From an uncultured Acetatifactor sp. (lineage in GTDB: Bacteria; Bacillota; Clostridia; Lachnospirales; Lachnospiraceae), in assembly GCA_910586485.1 (NCBI GenBank), contig CAJUIA010000006.1, positions 62,001 to 126,000 of the forward strand: a stretch of DNA of 64,000 bases, read 5' to 3'. How positions within the stretch are numbered: the first letter of the stretch is position 1; every line of letters begins with the position of its first letter. A program made the translations under genes and the position numbers. Below are positions 34,167-42,723 of this stretch, piece by piece. The notes beneath the pieces were generated by a model. That model had not been told where the DNA came from. It did no database searches and was given only the letters and a program-made list of their open reading frames with translations.

Positions 34167-35189
34167 TTGAAAAAGATTTTATTGATTGCTACAGGGGGCA
34201 CGATTGCCTCTGGTTACACAAAGAAAGGGCTTGCACCTAAGTTTGAGGCCGCTAAGCTGCTGGAATATGTGGAGGAATATCGGGAATTCTGTCAGGTGGA
34301 GGTACAGCAGCCCTTTAATTTGGACAGTACCAATATCTGCGGGAAGCATTGGCTGGAGCTTACGGATTGGATCGAAAGATATTACGAGGACTATGACGGC
34401 TTTGTGATCTGTCACGGGACGGACACTATGGCCTTTACTGCCGCCGCTTTGTCCTATTTGATTCAGAACAGCCGTAAGCCTATCATAGTCACAGGCTCCC
34501 AGAAGCCGATTGACCTGCCGGTGACGGATGCCAGGACCAATTTATTGGACAGTCTTCGATTTGCTGCGGACGAAAGGGCTCATGGAGTCAATATCGTTTT
34601 CGGCGGCAATGTCATTGCCGGCACCAGAGCAAAAAAGGAGCGTTCCAAAAGCTATAACGCTTTTTCCAGTATCAATTATCCGTCCGTGGCAGTGATCAGG
34701 GACGGCAGGATTGTATTTTATATTGATGATAAGGAAAAGGCGGAGGACGAGGTATGCTTTTACCATGAGCTGAACGAGCGTTTACTGTTGCTGAAGCTGG
34801 TGCCGGGGATGGATGGCAGTATCTTGAGCAGGCTGTTTGATTATTATGACGGCGTGATCATCGAGGCGTTCGGTGTGGGCGGCTTTCCGGAGTATGGGGA
34901 GGTTCCCTTTTATTCCGAGATCCGGCGCTGGACGGATGCAGGAAAAATCGTGATGCTGGCCACGCAGGTGACTCATGAGGGCAGTGACATGGAGGTATAT
35001 CAGGTAGGCAGAGCCATTAAGGAAGATTTTCATTTGATGGAGGCTTATGATATGACGCTGGAGGCCACGGTAACCAAGGCCATGTGGGCCATGGGGCTTA
35101 CTCTGGACGGGGAGCGGTTTCGCAGTCTGTTTTACAAGACAATTAACCACGATATTCTGTTGACACCGCAAGGATCAGGAGAAGGATAA
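34167..35189 (+). CDS. ansA: L-asparaginase, type I (cytosolic)
   Basis: Hydrolyses asparagine to aspartate and ammonia. The two threonine active-site blocks are visible: ATGGTIAS at the start and CHGTDTMAFTAAALS (about 87-101), plus VTGSQKPIDLPVTDAR. There is no signal peptide, which fits the cytosolic type. 340 residues is the usual length. The start is TTG 34167, one base after the rubrerythrin stop, with GGAG about 11 nt upstream; translational coupling is likely. No in-frame ATG occurs early enough to keep the ATGGTIAS motif. Confidence 0.92.
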   Translation: MKKILLIATGGTIASGYTKKGLAPKFEAAKLLEYVEEYREFCQVEVQQPFNLDSTNICGKHWLELTDWIERYYEDYDGFVICHGTDTMAFTAAALSYLIQNSRKPIIVTGSQKPIDLPVTDARTNLLDSLRFAADERAHGVNIVFGGNVIAGTRAKKERSKSYNAFSSINYPSVAVIRDGRIVFYIDDKEKAEDEVCFYHELNERLLLLKLVPGMDGSILSRLFDYYDGVIIEAFGVGGFPEYGEVPFYSEIRRWTDAGKIVMLATQVTHEGSDMEVYQVGRAIKEDFHLMEAYDMTLEATVTKAMWAMGLTLDGERFRSLFYKTINHDILLTPQGSGEG

Positions 35190-35318
35190 GCAGGCTTCTT
35201 GTCCTTAACGACAGGAAGAATGGCCGGCAGATTACGACTGAAAGCATTAGGATCATCAAACAAAAATAAAAGACTTTAACAAAAACAACTGCAGAAGCAG
35301 GCGAAAGGATGAAAGAAA

Positions 35319-35627
35319 ATGGTAATTAAAATTGTAAACAACGATATGACGGAAGTAATGAAAAGCAAACTGGCGATAGTGGATTTTTCGGCAACCTGGT
35401 GCGGTCCCTGCAAGATGCTGGCGCCGATTTTTCACGAGCTGGCGGAAGAGACGGCAGATGTGGATTTCTTTAACGCCGATGTGGATGAGAATCAGGAGCT
35501 GGCGGGAAGATATGGTATCCAGGGCGTGCCCAGCGTTCTTGTCTTTAAGAACGGCGAACTGGCTGACCGGAGTGTGGGCTTTCAGCCAAAGGAAAAACTG
35601 CGTCAGTTTATTGAGGCACAAAAGTAA
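35319..35627 (+). CDS. trxA: Thioredoxin
   Basis: A 102-residue thioredoxin with the redox motif WCGPC (about 28-32), VDFSATWCGPC before it and the cis-proline block GVPSVLVFKNGE. It reduces protein disulfides in the cytosol. The ribosome site is AAAGGATG. It lies 130 bp after asparaginase and follows rubrerythrin on the same strand, fitting a redox-stress cluster. No thioredoxin reductase is present in this window. Confidence 0.95.
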   Translation: MVIKIVNNDMTEVMKSKLAIVDFSATWCGPCKMLAPIFHELAEETADVDFFNADVDENQELAGRYGIQGVPSVLVFKNGELADRSVGFQPKEKLRQFIEAQK

Positions 35628-35837
35628 ACATTTTAATTCATATCAATTAAATTTTTTTTAAGATTCTTGTGATGCGATTGAACTGCAGGCGCAATTATGG
35701 TAAGTTGGTTTTGTGGGGTAGAAGGCTTTAATCTATCGGCTGCCGTGCAGAGGAACGCTGCGTATGCCTTTGCCGGCCGCGGCATTTGGTATTTATGGAA
35801 GGTTGCTTAAGAACAAGTCGCAGCATGGAGGCTACAA

Positions 35838-36989
35838 ATGAGAAGAAGGCTGTATTTTTTATTGTTTCCCCTTTACGTGGTTGCCGTTTTTTTCGTACTG
35901 TTTGTGAACGGCGTATTTTCAGGGCAGATCAGCTCCGTAGGAAATCTGACGATTAATGTGGCGTTTCTGGCGGTGATCGGAGTATTGTTCTTAATTTCCA
36001 TGATCAGCTTTATCAGGCTGAATCATTGCACGGATGAGCTTTCGGAGCTGACGCTGCAGATCCAGAAGGATTTTCAGGAGGCAGGCGGTAAAAACCTGTG
36101 GAACAGCTATCGGGACCGGAAGGAGGTTTTTTATGAAAGGCCTCTGGCAGATGCCTTCCGCAGATACCGGCTGAGAATGCGCAGATTTATGACCAATAAC
36201 GGTTATATGGGGACCTGCGACCTGGAAGAATATATCAACGAGGACCTGCTGGACCGGGTGGGTAAGACCCATTTTAATTCCGGTATGTCGGGAACGCTGA
36301 CAGGTCTGGGCATTTTGGGTACTTTTCTGGGTCTTGCCCTGGGCTTGGGATCCTTTCAGGGAGACGACATTTATACCATCTCGGACAATGTGGGACCGCT
36401 GTTGATGGGGATGAAGGTGGCATTCCATACCTCCGTTTACGGTATCTTCTTTTCACTGGTATTTAATTTTATTTACCGCAGTATTATGGCAGATGCTTAC
36501 GAGCGGCTGGAGATCTTTTTGGATGTGTTTCGGCAGTGTGTTCAGCCGATTGCCGGAAGCGGCGGCAACGAAACCGCCATGCTGGTATATCAGGCCAATA
36601 TGGCGAATTCCATGAAGCGGCTGCTGGAGCTTGCCCAGGGTGTCAGCAAGGAACAGACGGCAGGGGTGGAGCGCATTGTGGATCAGTTTATGGAGAAGAT
36701 GAATTCTTCACTGGGAGCCAATTTCCAAAAGCTTGGCTTGATTTTAAACGATGCGGGAGCAGCTCAGGCAGACAATGCGGAGCTTTGCAGAAAATTAATG
36801 GAATCCGTAAGCGATATGGCGAAAATAAATAACGATATGTTAAATGATTTGGATTTGCTGTTTCAGGAACAAAAGAAGCTTTTTGCGGAATTGTCGGAGC
36901 AGAAGGAACAGATGTCCGCGGCCTGTCAGGATATAGGCAGTCAGCTTTACACCTTCGGACAAATGAGGAATTTGTATGAGAAACAATAG
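35838..36989 (+). CDS. MotA/TolQ/ExbB-like membrane channel with coiled-coil tail (ZorA-like)
   Basis: A 383-residue protein. Spans lie at about 8-26 and 38-58, then a cytosolic loop, then the MotA/TolQ channel core with GTLTGLGILGTFLGLALGLG (about 152-171) and KVAFHTSVYGIFFSLVF. The last 150 residues are helical and coiled-coil-like (EKMNSSLGANFQKL, NDLDLLFQEQKKL). It should form the ion-driven stator with the OmpA/MotB-like protein encoded next (14-bp overlap). A coiled-coil tail recalls ZorA of the Zorya defence system, but the tail is shorter and no ZorC, ZorD or ZorE gene follows. GGAGG precedes ATG 35838. Confidence 0.78.
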   Translation: MRRRLYFLLFPLYVVAVFFVLFVNGVFSGQISSVGNLTINVAFLAVIGVLFLISMISFIRLNHCTDELSELTLQIQKDFQEAGGKNLWNSYRDRKEVFYERPLADAFRRYRLRMRRFMTNNGYMGTCDLEEYINEDLLDRVGKTHFNSGMSGTLTGLGILGTFLGLALGLGSFQGDDIYTISDNVGPLLMGMKVAFHTSVYGIFFSLVFNFIYRSIMADAYERLEIFLDVFRQCVQPIAGSGGNETAMLVYQANMANSMKRLLELAQGVSKEQTAGVERIVDQFMEKMNSSLGANFQKLGLILNDAGAAQADNAELCRKLMESVSDMAKINNDMLNDLDLLFQEQKKLFAELSEQKEQMSAACQDIGSQLYTFGQMRNLYEKQ

Positions 36990-37902
36990 AAAAAGCAGAG
37001 AGGCATTTTCAGAGCATAGCTATTGGCAGTCTTACTCCGATATGATGGCGGCGCTGCTGCTGGTGTTTATCCTGATTATCGCGATCACACTGGCAATTTA
37101 CAAACAGAAGACACATGATCTGGATGTTACCAGGCAGGAGCTGTCTGCGGCGGAGGCAGATCTGGAAGAGTTTCGGTCAAAGATTGAAAAGGCCAATGAA
37201 GAGCTGGCGGCTTCGCTGGCAGAGCTGCAGACCGCATATGATGAGGCGGCGCTGACCAGGCAGGAGCTGAACAACGCTTATTTGGAAATCGAGAACGCGC
37301 AGAAGGAGCTGGCGGCCACGAAAAGCGAGCTGCAGGATATTGTGGGGATCCGCACGGATATAATCGGGGCACTGCAGGGGGCGTTTAACAATACAGGCAT
37401 GAAGGTGGATGCTCAGACCGGGTCCATCACGTTTTCTTCGGATGTGCTTTTTCAGTTTGGCAGTTACGCCCTGACGGAAGAAAGTGAGGCAGTGCTGCAG
37501 GAGATGATTCCCAAATATCTGGGGGTGCTTTTGCAGGACCAGTATCGGGGCTACATTGCGGAGATCATCATCGAAGGGCATACGGATACGCAGAGCAGTT
37601 ACCGTACCAATATGGAGCTGTCCTGTAACCGTGCTGAGGCGGTAGCAGAGTTCTGTCTGGATGCCGAAAACGGTCTCAGTGAGGAACAGATCCTAAGGCT
37701 GCAGCAGCTGCTTACGGTGAATGGCAGATCCTTCAGCAGTCCGGTTTACATAAAAGACGGGTCAGGAAATCCCACTTCGGAGGTGGATATGGAAGCCTCC
37801 AGGAGAGTGGAGATCAAGTTCCGCCTGAAGGAAGACGAGATGATCGAGAAGATCACGGGCGTGTTAAACGGTCAGCAGGCGCCAGGGGGCGTTGCCGAAT
37901 AA
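36976..37902 (+). CDS. MotB/OmpA-like peptidoglycan-binding stator partner (ZorB-like)
   Basis: A 308-residue protein. A single span follows YWQSYSDMMAALLLVFILI, with the Asp before it at the place of the MotB proton-binding residue. A coiled coil follows (60-125) and then an OmpA-like domain (about 140-290): VLFQFGSYALTEE, IIIEGHTDTQSSYRTN and NRAEAVAEF, with ASRRVEIKF at the end. It would anchor the channel to the cell wall. GAGGA lies 6 nt before ATG 36976 inside the upstream gene. A terminator follows. Confidence 0.82.
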   Translation: MRNNRKSREAFSEHSYWQSYSDMMAALLLVFILIIAITLAIYKQKTHDLDVTRQELSAAEADLEEFRSKIEKANEELAASLAELQTAYDEAALTRQELNNAYLEIENAQKELAATKSELQDIVGIRTDIIGALQGAFNNTGMKVDAQTGSITFSSDVLFQFGSYALTEESEAVLQEMIPKYLGVLLQDQYRGYIAEIIIEGHTDTQSSYRTNMELSCNRAEAVAEFCLDAENGLSEEQILRLQQLLTVNGRSFSSPVYIKDGSGNPTSEVDMEASRRVEIKFRLKEDEMIEKITGVLNGQQAPGGVAE

Positions 37903-37980
37903 GCGGGATTGCATCCCTTATTTAAAACGTTAAAAAAAGACCATTCCGCTCTACGCCGCATTTTGTATCTGAAATCACAT

Positions 37981-38024
37981 ATAGAAAAGACAACGTTCAC
38001 TTGATATAGTGGGCGTTTTTCTAT
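37981..38024. terminator. Terminator after the MotA/MotB-like pair
   Basis: ATAGAAAA (37981-37988) pairs with TTTTCTAT (38017-38024), with inner AACG/CGTT and CACT/AGTG pairs and a T-run within the right arm. The rest of the 37903-38214 gap holds a small GGGAT-TGC-ATCCC hairpin near 37907 and nothing else that I recognise. Confidence 0.75.
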
Positions 38025-38214
38025 GTAACGGAAATTGCGGCAAAATGAGGAATTCTACCAATGGTCGGTTGTCTGTTTTGCAGCTGACCGTTAGAATAAA
38101 AGCATCTCCCACACAGGCATGAAGCATAAAGCCTGAACACCAATGAAAAAGAATCTATATGCGGCAAACCGGCAGGAGATCCGGATGAGGCGAAAAGGAA
38201 GGCGGTTATAAATT

Positions 38215-39507
38215 ATGTATGAATTGGACAGGGAAAGCTTTTCTAAATTTATTGCGGAGCAAAGAAGGCTGAAAGGATATACGCAAAAACAGCTGGCGGA
38301 AAGGCTTTTTGTCTCTGATAAGGCGGTCAGTAAATGGGAGAGGTCCCTGAGTATGCCCGACATATCTTTATTGATTCCTCTTGCGGAAGCATTGGAGGTT
38401 TCCGTAACGGAGCTGCTGGAGGGACGAAAACTGGACCCTGAATCCGAGATGAAAGCGGAAAAGGTGGAGGAGCTAGTGCAAAAGGCCCTGAATCTGGAGA
38501 CGCCGGAGGAAAAAGGTAAGCGCCGCAAGCATGATATTGCCGTTTTTGGCAGCTGTGTCCTTTTTATGGTACTGGAATCGGGGGCCGGCTTATGGATGCT
38601 GAGTAAATGGCAGTCCGGAAACGAAGATCCGGCGGCGTTTATGGCTTCTTTGGGAGGGATTATCTCAATACTGGTTCTTTCCGCACTGAGCTTCAGCTTT
38701 GGCATCTATTTCTGGTTTTTTATCAGGGAACGGCTTCCGCGCTATTATGATGAAAACAGGATATGCGTATACAGTCAGGGGTATTTTAATCTTAGTCTGC
38801 CGGGGATCAGCTTTCACAATGGCAGCTGGCCGTACATGTTAAAGGCTCTGCGGATCTGGTCCGCCGTTACCATGACAACGGCGCCGCTCACATGCCTGCT
38901 GATTGCCTTTTCCTACAAGCTGTTTCCTGCCGGATGGATTCCCTTTTTTCTGCATATGACAGCCATTGGTCTGTACCTGGGGGGAATGTTTGTTCCGCTT
39001 TATATTGTAAATCGAAAATACGGGCGGCCAGAGTGCAAGGCAGCGGCAGAGCAGGAGGCGGCCAGGGAGCAGACAAAGGACGCCGGGCACAAGAATATGG
39101 CTGTGTCACTTATTTTATCAGTGGCCGTACTCCTGACGGTGTTTTTGATCGTTTATGCGGTCCGTATTGCCGGCCTGGGGACGGAATATTCCGGAGTCCG
39201 CATGGGGTATGTACAGTCGTATACTTCGCAGGAGTGGTCAGCCTCCTATCGGCTGTTAAACGGAATGGTGAGCAGGACGGTTCAGGCCCCGGCCGATTCG
39301 GGAATCTGCATCCTGGAAATAGAGACCACAAAGGGGAGCATTTCGGTAGAAATGACTGACGGCGCCGGAAACATCATATTTTCGGATACGGATCTGCAGC
39401 CGGGGGTTTATGAGGTGCAGTTATCCGGCGCCGCAAGGATAAGGTTTACGGGAAAAGACCATGCGGGCGGCTTTTCCGTTACCTTTCACAAAGAATCATC
39501 TCGATAG
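38215..39507 (+). CDS. XRE-type regulator fused to a membrane domain
   Basis: A 430-residue protein. An N-terminal Cro/CI helix-turn-helix (9-65: TQKQLAERLFVSDKAVSKWE) is followed by a linker and several membrane spans (about 105-125, 145-175, 215-270, 295-315), with an SdpI-like stretch KLFPAGWIPFFLHMTAIGLY. The final 110 residues are extracellular with a beta-rich pattern (ETTKGSISVEMTDGAGNIIF). It looks like a membrane-bound sensor that binds DNA. It converges on the ABC transporter genes (minus strand), which it might regulate; that is inference. Confidence 0.75.
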   Translation: MYELDRESFSKFIAEQRRLKGYTQKQLAERLFVSDKAVSKWERSLSMPDISLLIPLAEALEVSVTELLEGRKLDPESEMKAEKVEELVQKALNLETPEEKGKRRKHDIAVFGSCVLFMVLESGAGLWMLSKWQSGNEDPAAFMASLGGIISILVLSALSFSFGIYFWFFIRERLPRYYDENRICVYSQGYFNLSLPGISFHNGSWPYMLKALRIWSAVTMTTAPLTCLLIAFSYKLFPAGWIPFFLHMTAIGLYLGGMFVPLYIVNRKYGRPECKAAAEQEAAREQTKDAGHKNMAVSLILSVAVLLTVFLIVYAVRIAGLGTEYSGVRMGYVQSYTSQEWSASYRLLNGMVSRTVQAPADSGICILEIETTKGSISVEMTDGAGNIIFSDTDLQPGVYEVQLSGAARIRFTGKDHAGGFSVTFHKESSR

Positions 39508-39562
39508 GAACATCATTGCCAGAAAAGCGGCTCCGGCAACGGCATAAAGGCTGTTTACAATC

Positions 39563-40333
39563 CTATTTCCTTTCGGCCTGCCCGAAGCAAAGGCAGGAAA
39601 TGCTTAAGCTTAAGACTGTAATGATTATGGCTGTCGGTATCCACGGGATCAGTTCAAGCTCTGCCGTATCAAGATTTGCGGCAAGCTTTCCGTATTCCGA
39701 GGTAATCACAAAAAACGGATACGCCATCGGATAGGCAAACCATAGCTTTGTATTGATGATTAAGACCGATGGCACGATGGAAGCCAGGCCGATGCCGACG
39801 GAAAAAATGGGCGTTCCGATACAGACCGATAACATCCAGAAAACAGCAATCATCGGTATTGCGGACAGAAACAGGAAGCAGCTTTCCTTCAAAACAAACA
39901 GCGGCGGCAGGATAAAATGATAGGCCAGCAGCTTTGAGCTGACGGCGGCGCTGATATAGTACATACCGGTCATCATCAGGATTTGCACGGCCGCCAGCAT
40001 CAGCAGTATGACAAACTTGGCAAACATAAGCTTTGCTGTGTTTAACGGCAAGGTAAGCATTTTTAAAAGTCCTCTGTCTGCTTTTTCCGTCTGGCTTAAA
40101 AGAACGGTGCCCACTACCATGCCTGCGGGAAACATAAACCAACACATTCCCATAAAGCCCTGAATAAAGAAATTATTTTCCGGAGAAATTCCCTCAGCCT
40201 GCATATTGAAATTCATTTTGGCGTTTAAAATAGAGGGCAGCCAGAGAATAACGGAAGCTGCGGCTAAAATCAGCAGGATTTTAGAGCGGCGTATTTTTAC
40301 CGCTTCCACGCCGATCAGTGATAAAAAACTCAT
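39563..40333 (-). CDS. ABC permease, lantibiotic-protection type (second subunit)
   Basis: A 256-residue, six-span permease resembling the LanE/LanG-type subunits of immunity transporters. The start at 40333 (MSFLSLIGVEAVKIRRSKIL) has AGGAGG upstream and overlaps the preceding permease stop by ATGA; a longer frame to 40552 has no support. The conserved opening EAVKIRRSK is typical of this permease class. It ends ...GQAERK. The 55 bp beyond it can also be read as a hydrophobic NSLYAVAGAAFLAMMF tail in another frame, so the true C-terminus might have been lost by a frame change. Confidence 0.78.
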   Translation of the reverse strand: MSFLSLIGVEAVKIRRSKILLILAAASVILWLPSILNAKMNFNMQAEGISPENNFFIQGFMGMCWFMFPAGMVVGTVLLSQTEKADRGLLKMLTLPLNTAKLMFAKFVILLMLAAVQILMMTGMYYISAAVSSKLLAYHFILPPLFVLKESCFLFLSAIPMIAVFWMLSVCIGTPIFSVGIGLASIVPSVLIINTKLWFAYPMAYPFFVITSEYGKLAANLDTAELELIPWIPTAIIITVLSLSISCLCFGQAERK

Positions 40334-41064
40334 TCGAAGGACCTCCTTATCTTGATAAACAATAACTGCGCCAGTCCCAAAGCGGCAAGCTCTGCGGCGG
40401 CTGCCTGGATATAGTGCAGGGACTGTGTGATGTCGGCATCCGCATATATGTGAAACGGCATGGCATAGGGAAAGAGCGAAAGCGTAAAGCTGTCTGCCGG
40501 CAGCATCGTTGCCGTAAATATGCAGATCACGCCAATCCCCAGCGATACCCACATATTTTTACAGGCTTCCGAAATAAGAAGCGAAAGGACAATGCAGGGC
40601 AGCATCAGCACAAACAAATATCCGAAATTTTTACACAGCTCACTTGGGTTTAAGCTTGCATTTTTAAACCAATGCCAGATACAAAATGAAACTGCTCCGG
40701 CTTCTATTACAATCACAAAAAAGCTCATCATAATCAGTATAATGGCCTTGCTTAAGAAATAAAAGCTTTCACGGACGGGCAGGGCTTTTATTTTCTGCAT
40801 GGCATGATCGGCATATTCAATATGATATAAAAGACAGGCTCCGGCGACAACGAGCAGAACATTCAGCATTGCAGTCAACTGCCAGTTGGCGTCAAGCAGA
40901 ATTTGCAGGGGATTTCCTGGCTTCCCAAGATACATTTCCGAGCGGACCGCCATATTGACAACCGGGACCGCCGCAGCCAGGATACCGCCGCATAAAAATG
41001 CCGGTAAAAATCCGGTTCTCCTTATCTTTTTACATTCCAGAGAAAGGCTTGTCAAAATACTCAT
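40330..41064 (-). CDS. ABC permease, lantibiotic-protection type (first subunit)
   Basis: A 244-residue, six-span permease. It opens with LSLECKKIRRTGF, the same coupling-helix pattern (E-x-K-KIRR) as its neighbour, so the two are paralogues forming a heterodimer. AGGAGG precedes the ATG. It starts 6 bp after the ATPase stop and overlaps the next permease by 4 bp, a tight ATPase-permease-permease operon like lanFEG. The likely role is expelling membrane-active peptides or bacitracin-like compounds. Confidence 0.8.
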   Translation of the reverse strand: MSILTSLSLECKKIRRTGFLPAFLCGGILAAAVPVVNMAVRSEMYLGKPGNPLQILLDANWQLTAMLNVLLVVAGACLLYHIEYADHAMQKIKALPVRESFYFLSKAIILIMMSFFVIVIEAGAVSFCIWHWFKNASLNPSELCKNFGYLFVLMLPCIVLSLLISEACKNMWVSLGIGVICIFTATMLPADSFTLSLFPYAMPFHIYADADITQSLHYIQAAAAELAALGLAQLLFIKIRRSFE

Positions 41065-41070
41065 AGCATC

Positions 41071-41817
41071 TCACCTCCTGAGCTTGTTGTCGGCATCAAT
41101 CAAGGCCAGGAAGGTGTCTTCCAGATTATCCGTGGGAAGCATACGGGAAGCAGCGTCAAATTTGAGCTGTTCCGGCGTTCCTTCAAACAACAGGTGCCCG
41201 TGATTTAAAATACCGATTGTATCAGCCATCAGTTCTACTTCGGACAGCAGGTGTGAAGAGACCAGGACGGTACAGCCCCACCTTTCAGGCAAAGAGCGGA
41301 TCAGTGTTCGTATTTCGTGGATTCCTGCCGGATCAAGCCCGTTTGTAGGTTCGTCTAAGATGAGGATTGGCGGTTTTCCGATGAATGCACCGGCCAGACC
41401 CAATCTTTGCTTCATTCCAAGAGAATATTTTTTTGCCAGCCGCTTTTTATACTGGGTTAGACCTACAGTTTCAAGAGCTTCCGATACGGAGGCTTTGGGC
41501 AGCCCCAGTATTTTACGGATAATTTCGAGATTTTCTTCTCCGCTTAAATTTCCGTAGAAGGCAGGGGCTTCAATGAACGAGCCGACTTCCTTTAAGATCT
41601 GGACCCGGTTTTCGGGATACGTTTTCCCGTCAATCGTAAATGTCCCGTCGGTTGGCCTGGTAAGGCCCAAAAACATTTTCATTGTAGTGGATTTTCCTGC
41701 CCCATTGGGCCCCAGAAAGCCATAGACGGCGCCCCTTGGGATATGCAGATTAATACCGGAAACGGCGGTAAAATCCGCATACGACTTCGTTAAATTTTGG
41801 GTTTCAATCATGTACAT
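41071..41817 (-). CDS. ABC ATPase, lantibiotic-protection (LanF/BcrA) type
   Basis: A 248-residue ATPase with GPNGAGKSTTMKM (Walker A), the Q-loop region GSFIEAPAFYGNLSGEENL that marks the BcrA/LanF group, signature YSLGMKQRLGLA, Walker B ILILDEPTNGLDP and switch VSSHLLSEVE. The start at 41817 has AAAGGAG 8 nt upstream; an ATG at 41850 lacks a site. It is transcribed away from a two-component system whose genes begin 200 bp to the right, the usual arrangement for peptide-sensing detoxification modules. Confidence 0.88.
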   Translation of the reverse strand: MYMIETQNLTKSYADFTAVSGINLHIPRGAVYGFLGPNGAGKSTTMKMFLGLTRPTDGTFTIDGKTYPENRVQILKEVGSFIEAPAFYGNLSGEENLEIIRKILGLPKASVSEALETVGLTQYKKRLAKKYSLGMKQRLGLAGAFIGKPPILILDEPTNGLDPAGIHEIRTLIRSLPERWGCTVLVSSHLLSEVELMADTIGILNHGHLLFEGTPEQLKFDAASRMLPTDNLEDTFLALIDADNKLRR

Positions 41818-41946
41818 TGTATTGGCTCCTTTCTGGCAATTATCTGCCATGCAGATACATTGTAACAGCGCAGCCTTGTGCTAACCTTCTCTTGTCCTTA
41901 CAATTACCTTACATTTCATCCCTGTCAGGGAAAAATTGAAAATCTA

Positions 41947-41955
41947 TGATATAAT
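41947..41955 (+). promoter_or_regulatory. Extended -10 promoter of the response regulator gene
   Basis: TGATATAAT at 41947-41955. No -35 box at the right distance. The predicted start is near 41962, the first base pairs of leader element copy B. Confidence 0.65.
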
Positions 41956-41960
41956 AACCT

Positions 41961-41986
41961 TATTCGAGGCAGGAAACGGCCGAATG
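41961..41986 (+). promoter_or_regulatory. 5'-leader hairpin element, copy B
   Basis: TATTCG and CGGCCGAATG flank a 10-nt purine-rich centre, as at 10693-10717. ATTCG pairs with CGAAT. GAGGC (41966-41970) can alternatively pair with GCCTC (41987-41991). Confidence 0.5.
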
Positions 41987-42017
41987 GCCTCAAATATTAT
42001 AGGAAGAAGGGGCATGT

Positions 42018-42722
42018 ATGAGTTTTCATTATCTGAAGCAAAAACGCATTTTACTTGTGGATGATGAGCAGGAGCTTTTAAGCTTGGTGGTTTCCATTTT
42101 GAAGGAAGACGGATTCGAAAATATAAGAACGGCAAAAACGGCAGGGGAAGCGATTGACGTCGCCTTAAATTACCGGCCGGAGCTTGCAATTCTTGATGTA
42201 ATGCTTCCTGACGGGAACGGATTTGAACTGATGGAGCAGCTAAAAAAAGACGCGGATTATCCGGTATTGTTTTTAACGGCCCGCGGGGAGGATGAGGATA
42301 AGTTTCGTGGTTTTGGCCTTGGAGCGGATGATTATATGGTAAAACCGTTTTTGCCAAAGGAGCTTTTATTCCGTGTAAACGCCATCCTCCGCAGAAGCTA
42401 CAAGACCGAAAATCCACTCATAAGGCTCAGTGGCAGTGAAATTGATCTTGAGCGGGCAGAGGTTATCAAGAGCGGAGAGCATATTGCGCTTACGGCGAAA
42501 GAATACGAAATTCTTGCCGCGCTGTATCGGAACGCAGGGCGGATCGTTACGATTGACGCTCTGTGTGAAGCGGCCTGGGGAGATAATCCCTTCGGTTATG
42601 AAAATTCACTGATGGCGCATATTCGCCGGATCAGAGAGAAGATTGAAAAAAATCCGTCTCAGCCGGTTTCCCTGATCACCATTAAGGGCTTGGGATATAA
42701 GCTTGTTGTGGAGGGCAGGTGA
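42018..42722 (+). CDS. OmpR-family response regulator
   Basis: A 234-residue regulator. The receiver domain (about 9-120) has the acidic pair in LLVDDEQE, the phosphate acceptor in LAILDVMLPDGNG and Lys in YMVKPF; the C-terminal winged helix (about 135-232) ends with TIKGLGYKL. It is phosphorylated by the kinase encoded 1 bp downstream. The likely target is the divergent ABC operon or its own promoter. AGAAGGGG lies before the ATG. Confidence 0.92.
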   Translation: MSFHYLKQKRILLVDDEQELLSLVVSILKEDGFENIRTAKTAGEAIDVALNYRPELAILDVMLPDGNGFELMEQLKKDADYPVLFLTARGEDEDKFRGFGLGADDYMVKPFLPKELLFRVNAILRRSYKTENPLIRLSGSEIDLERAEVIKSGEHIALTAKEYEILAALYRNAGRIVTIDALCEAAWGDNPFGYENSLMAHIRRIREKIEKNPSQPVSLITIKGLGYKLVVEGR

Positions 42723-42723
42723 T

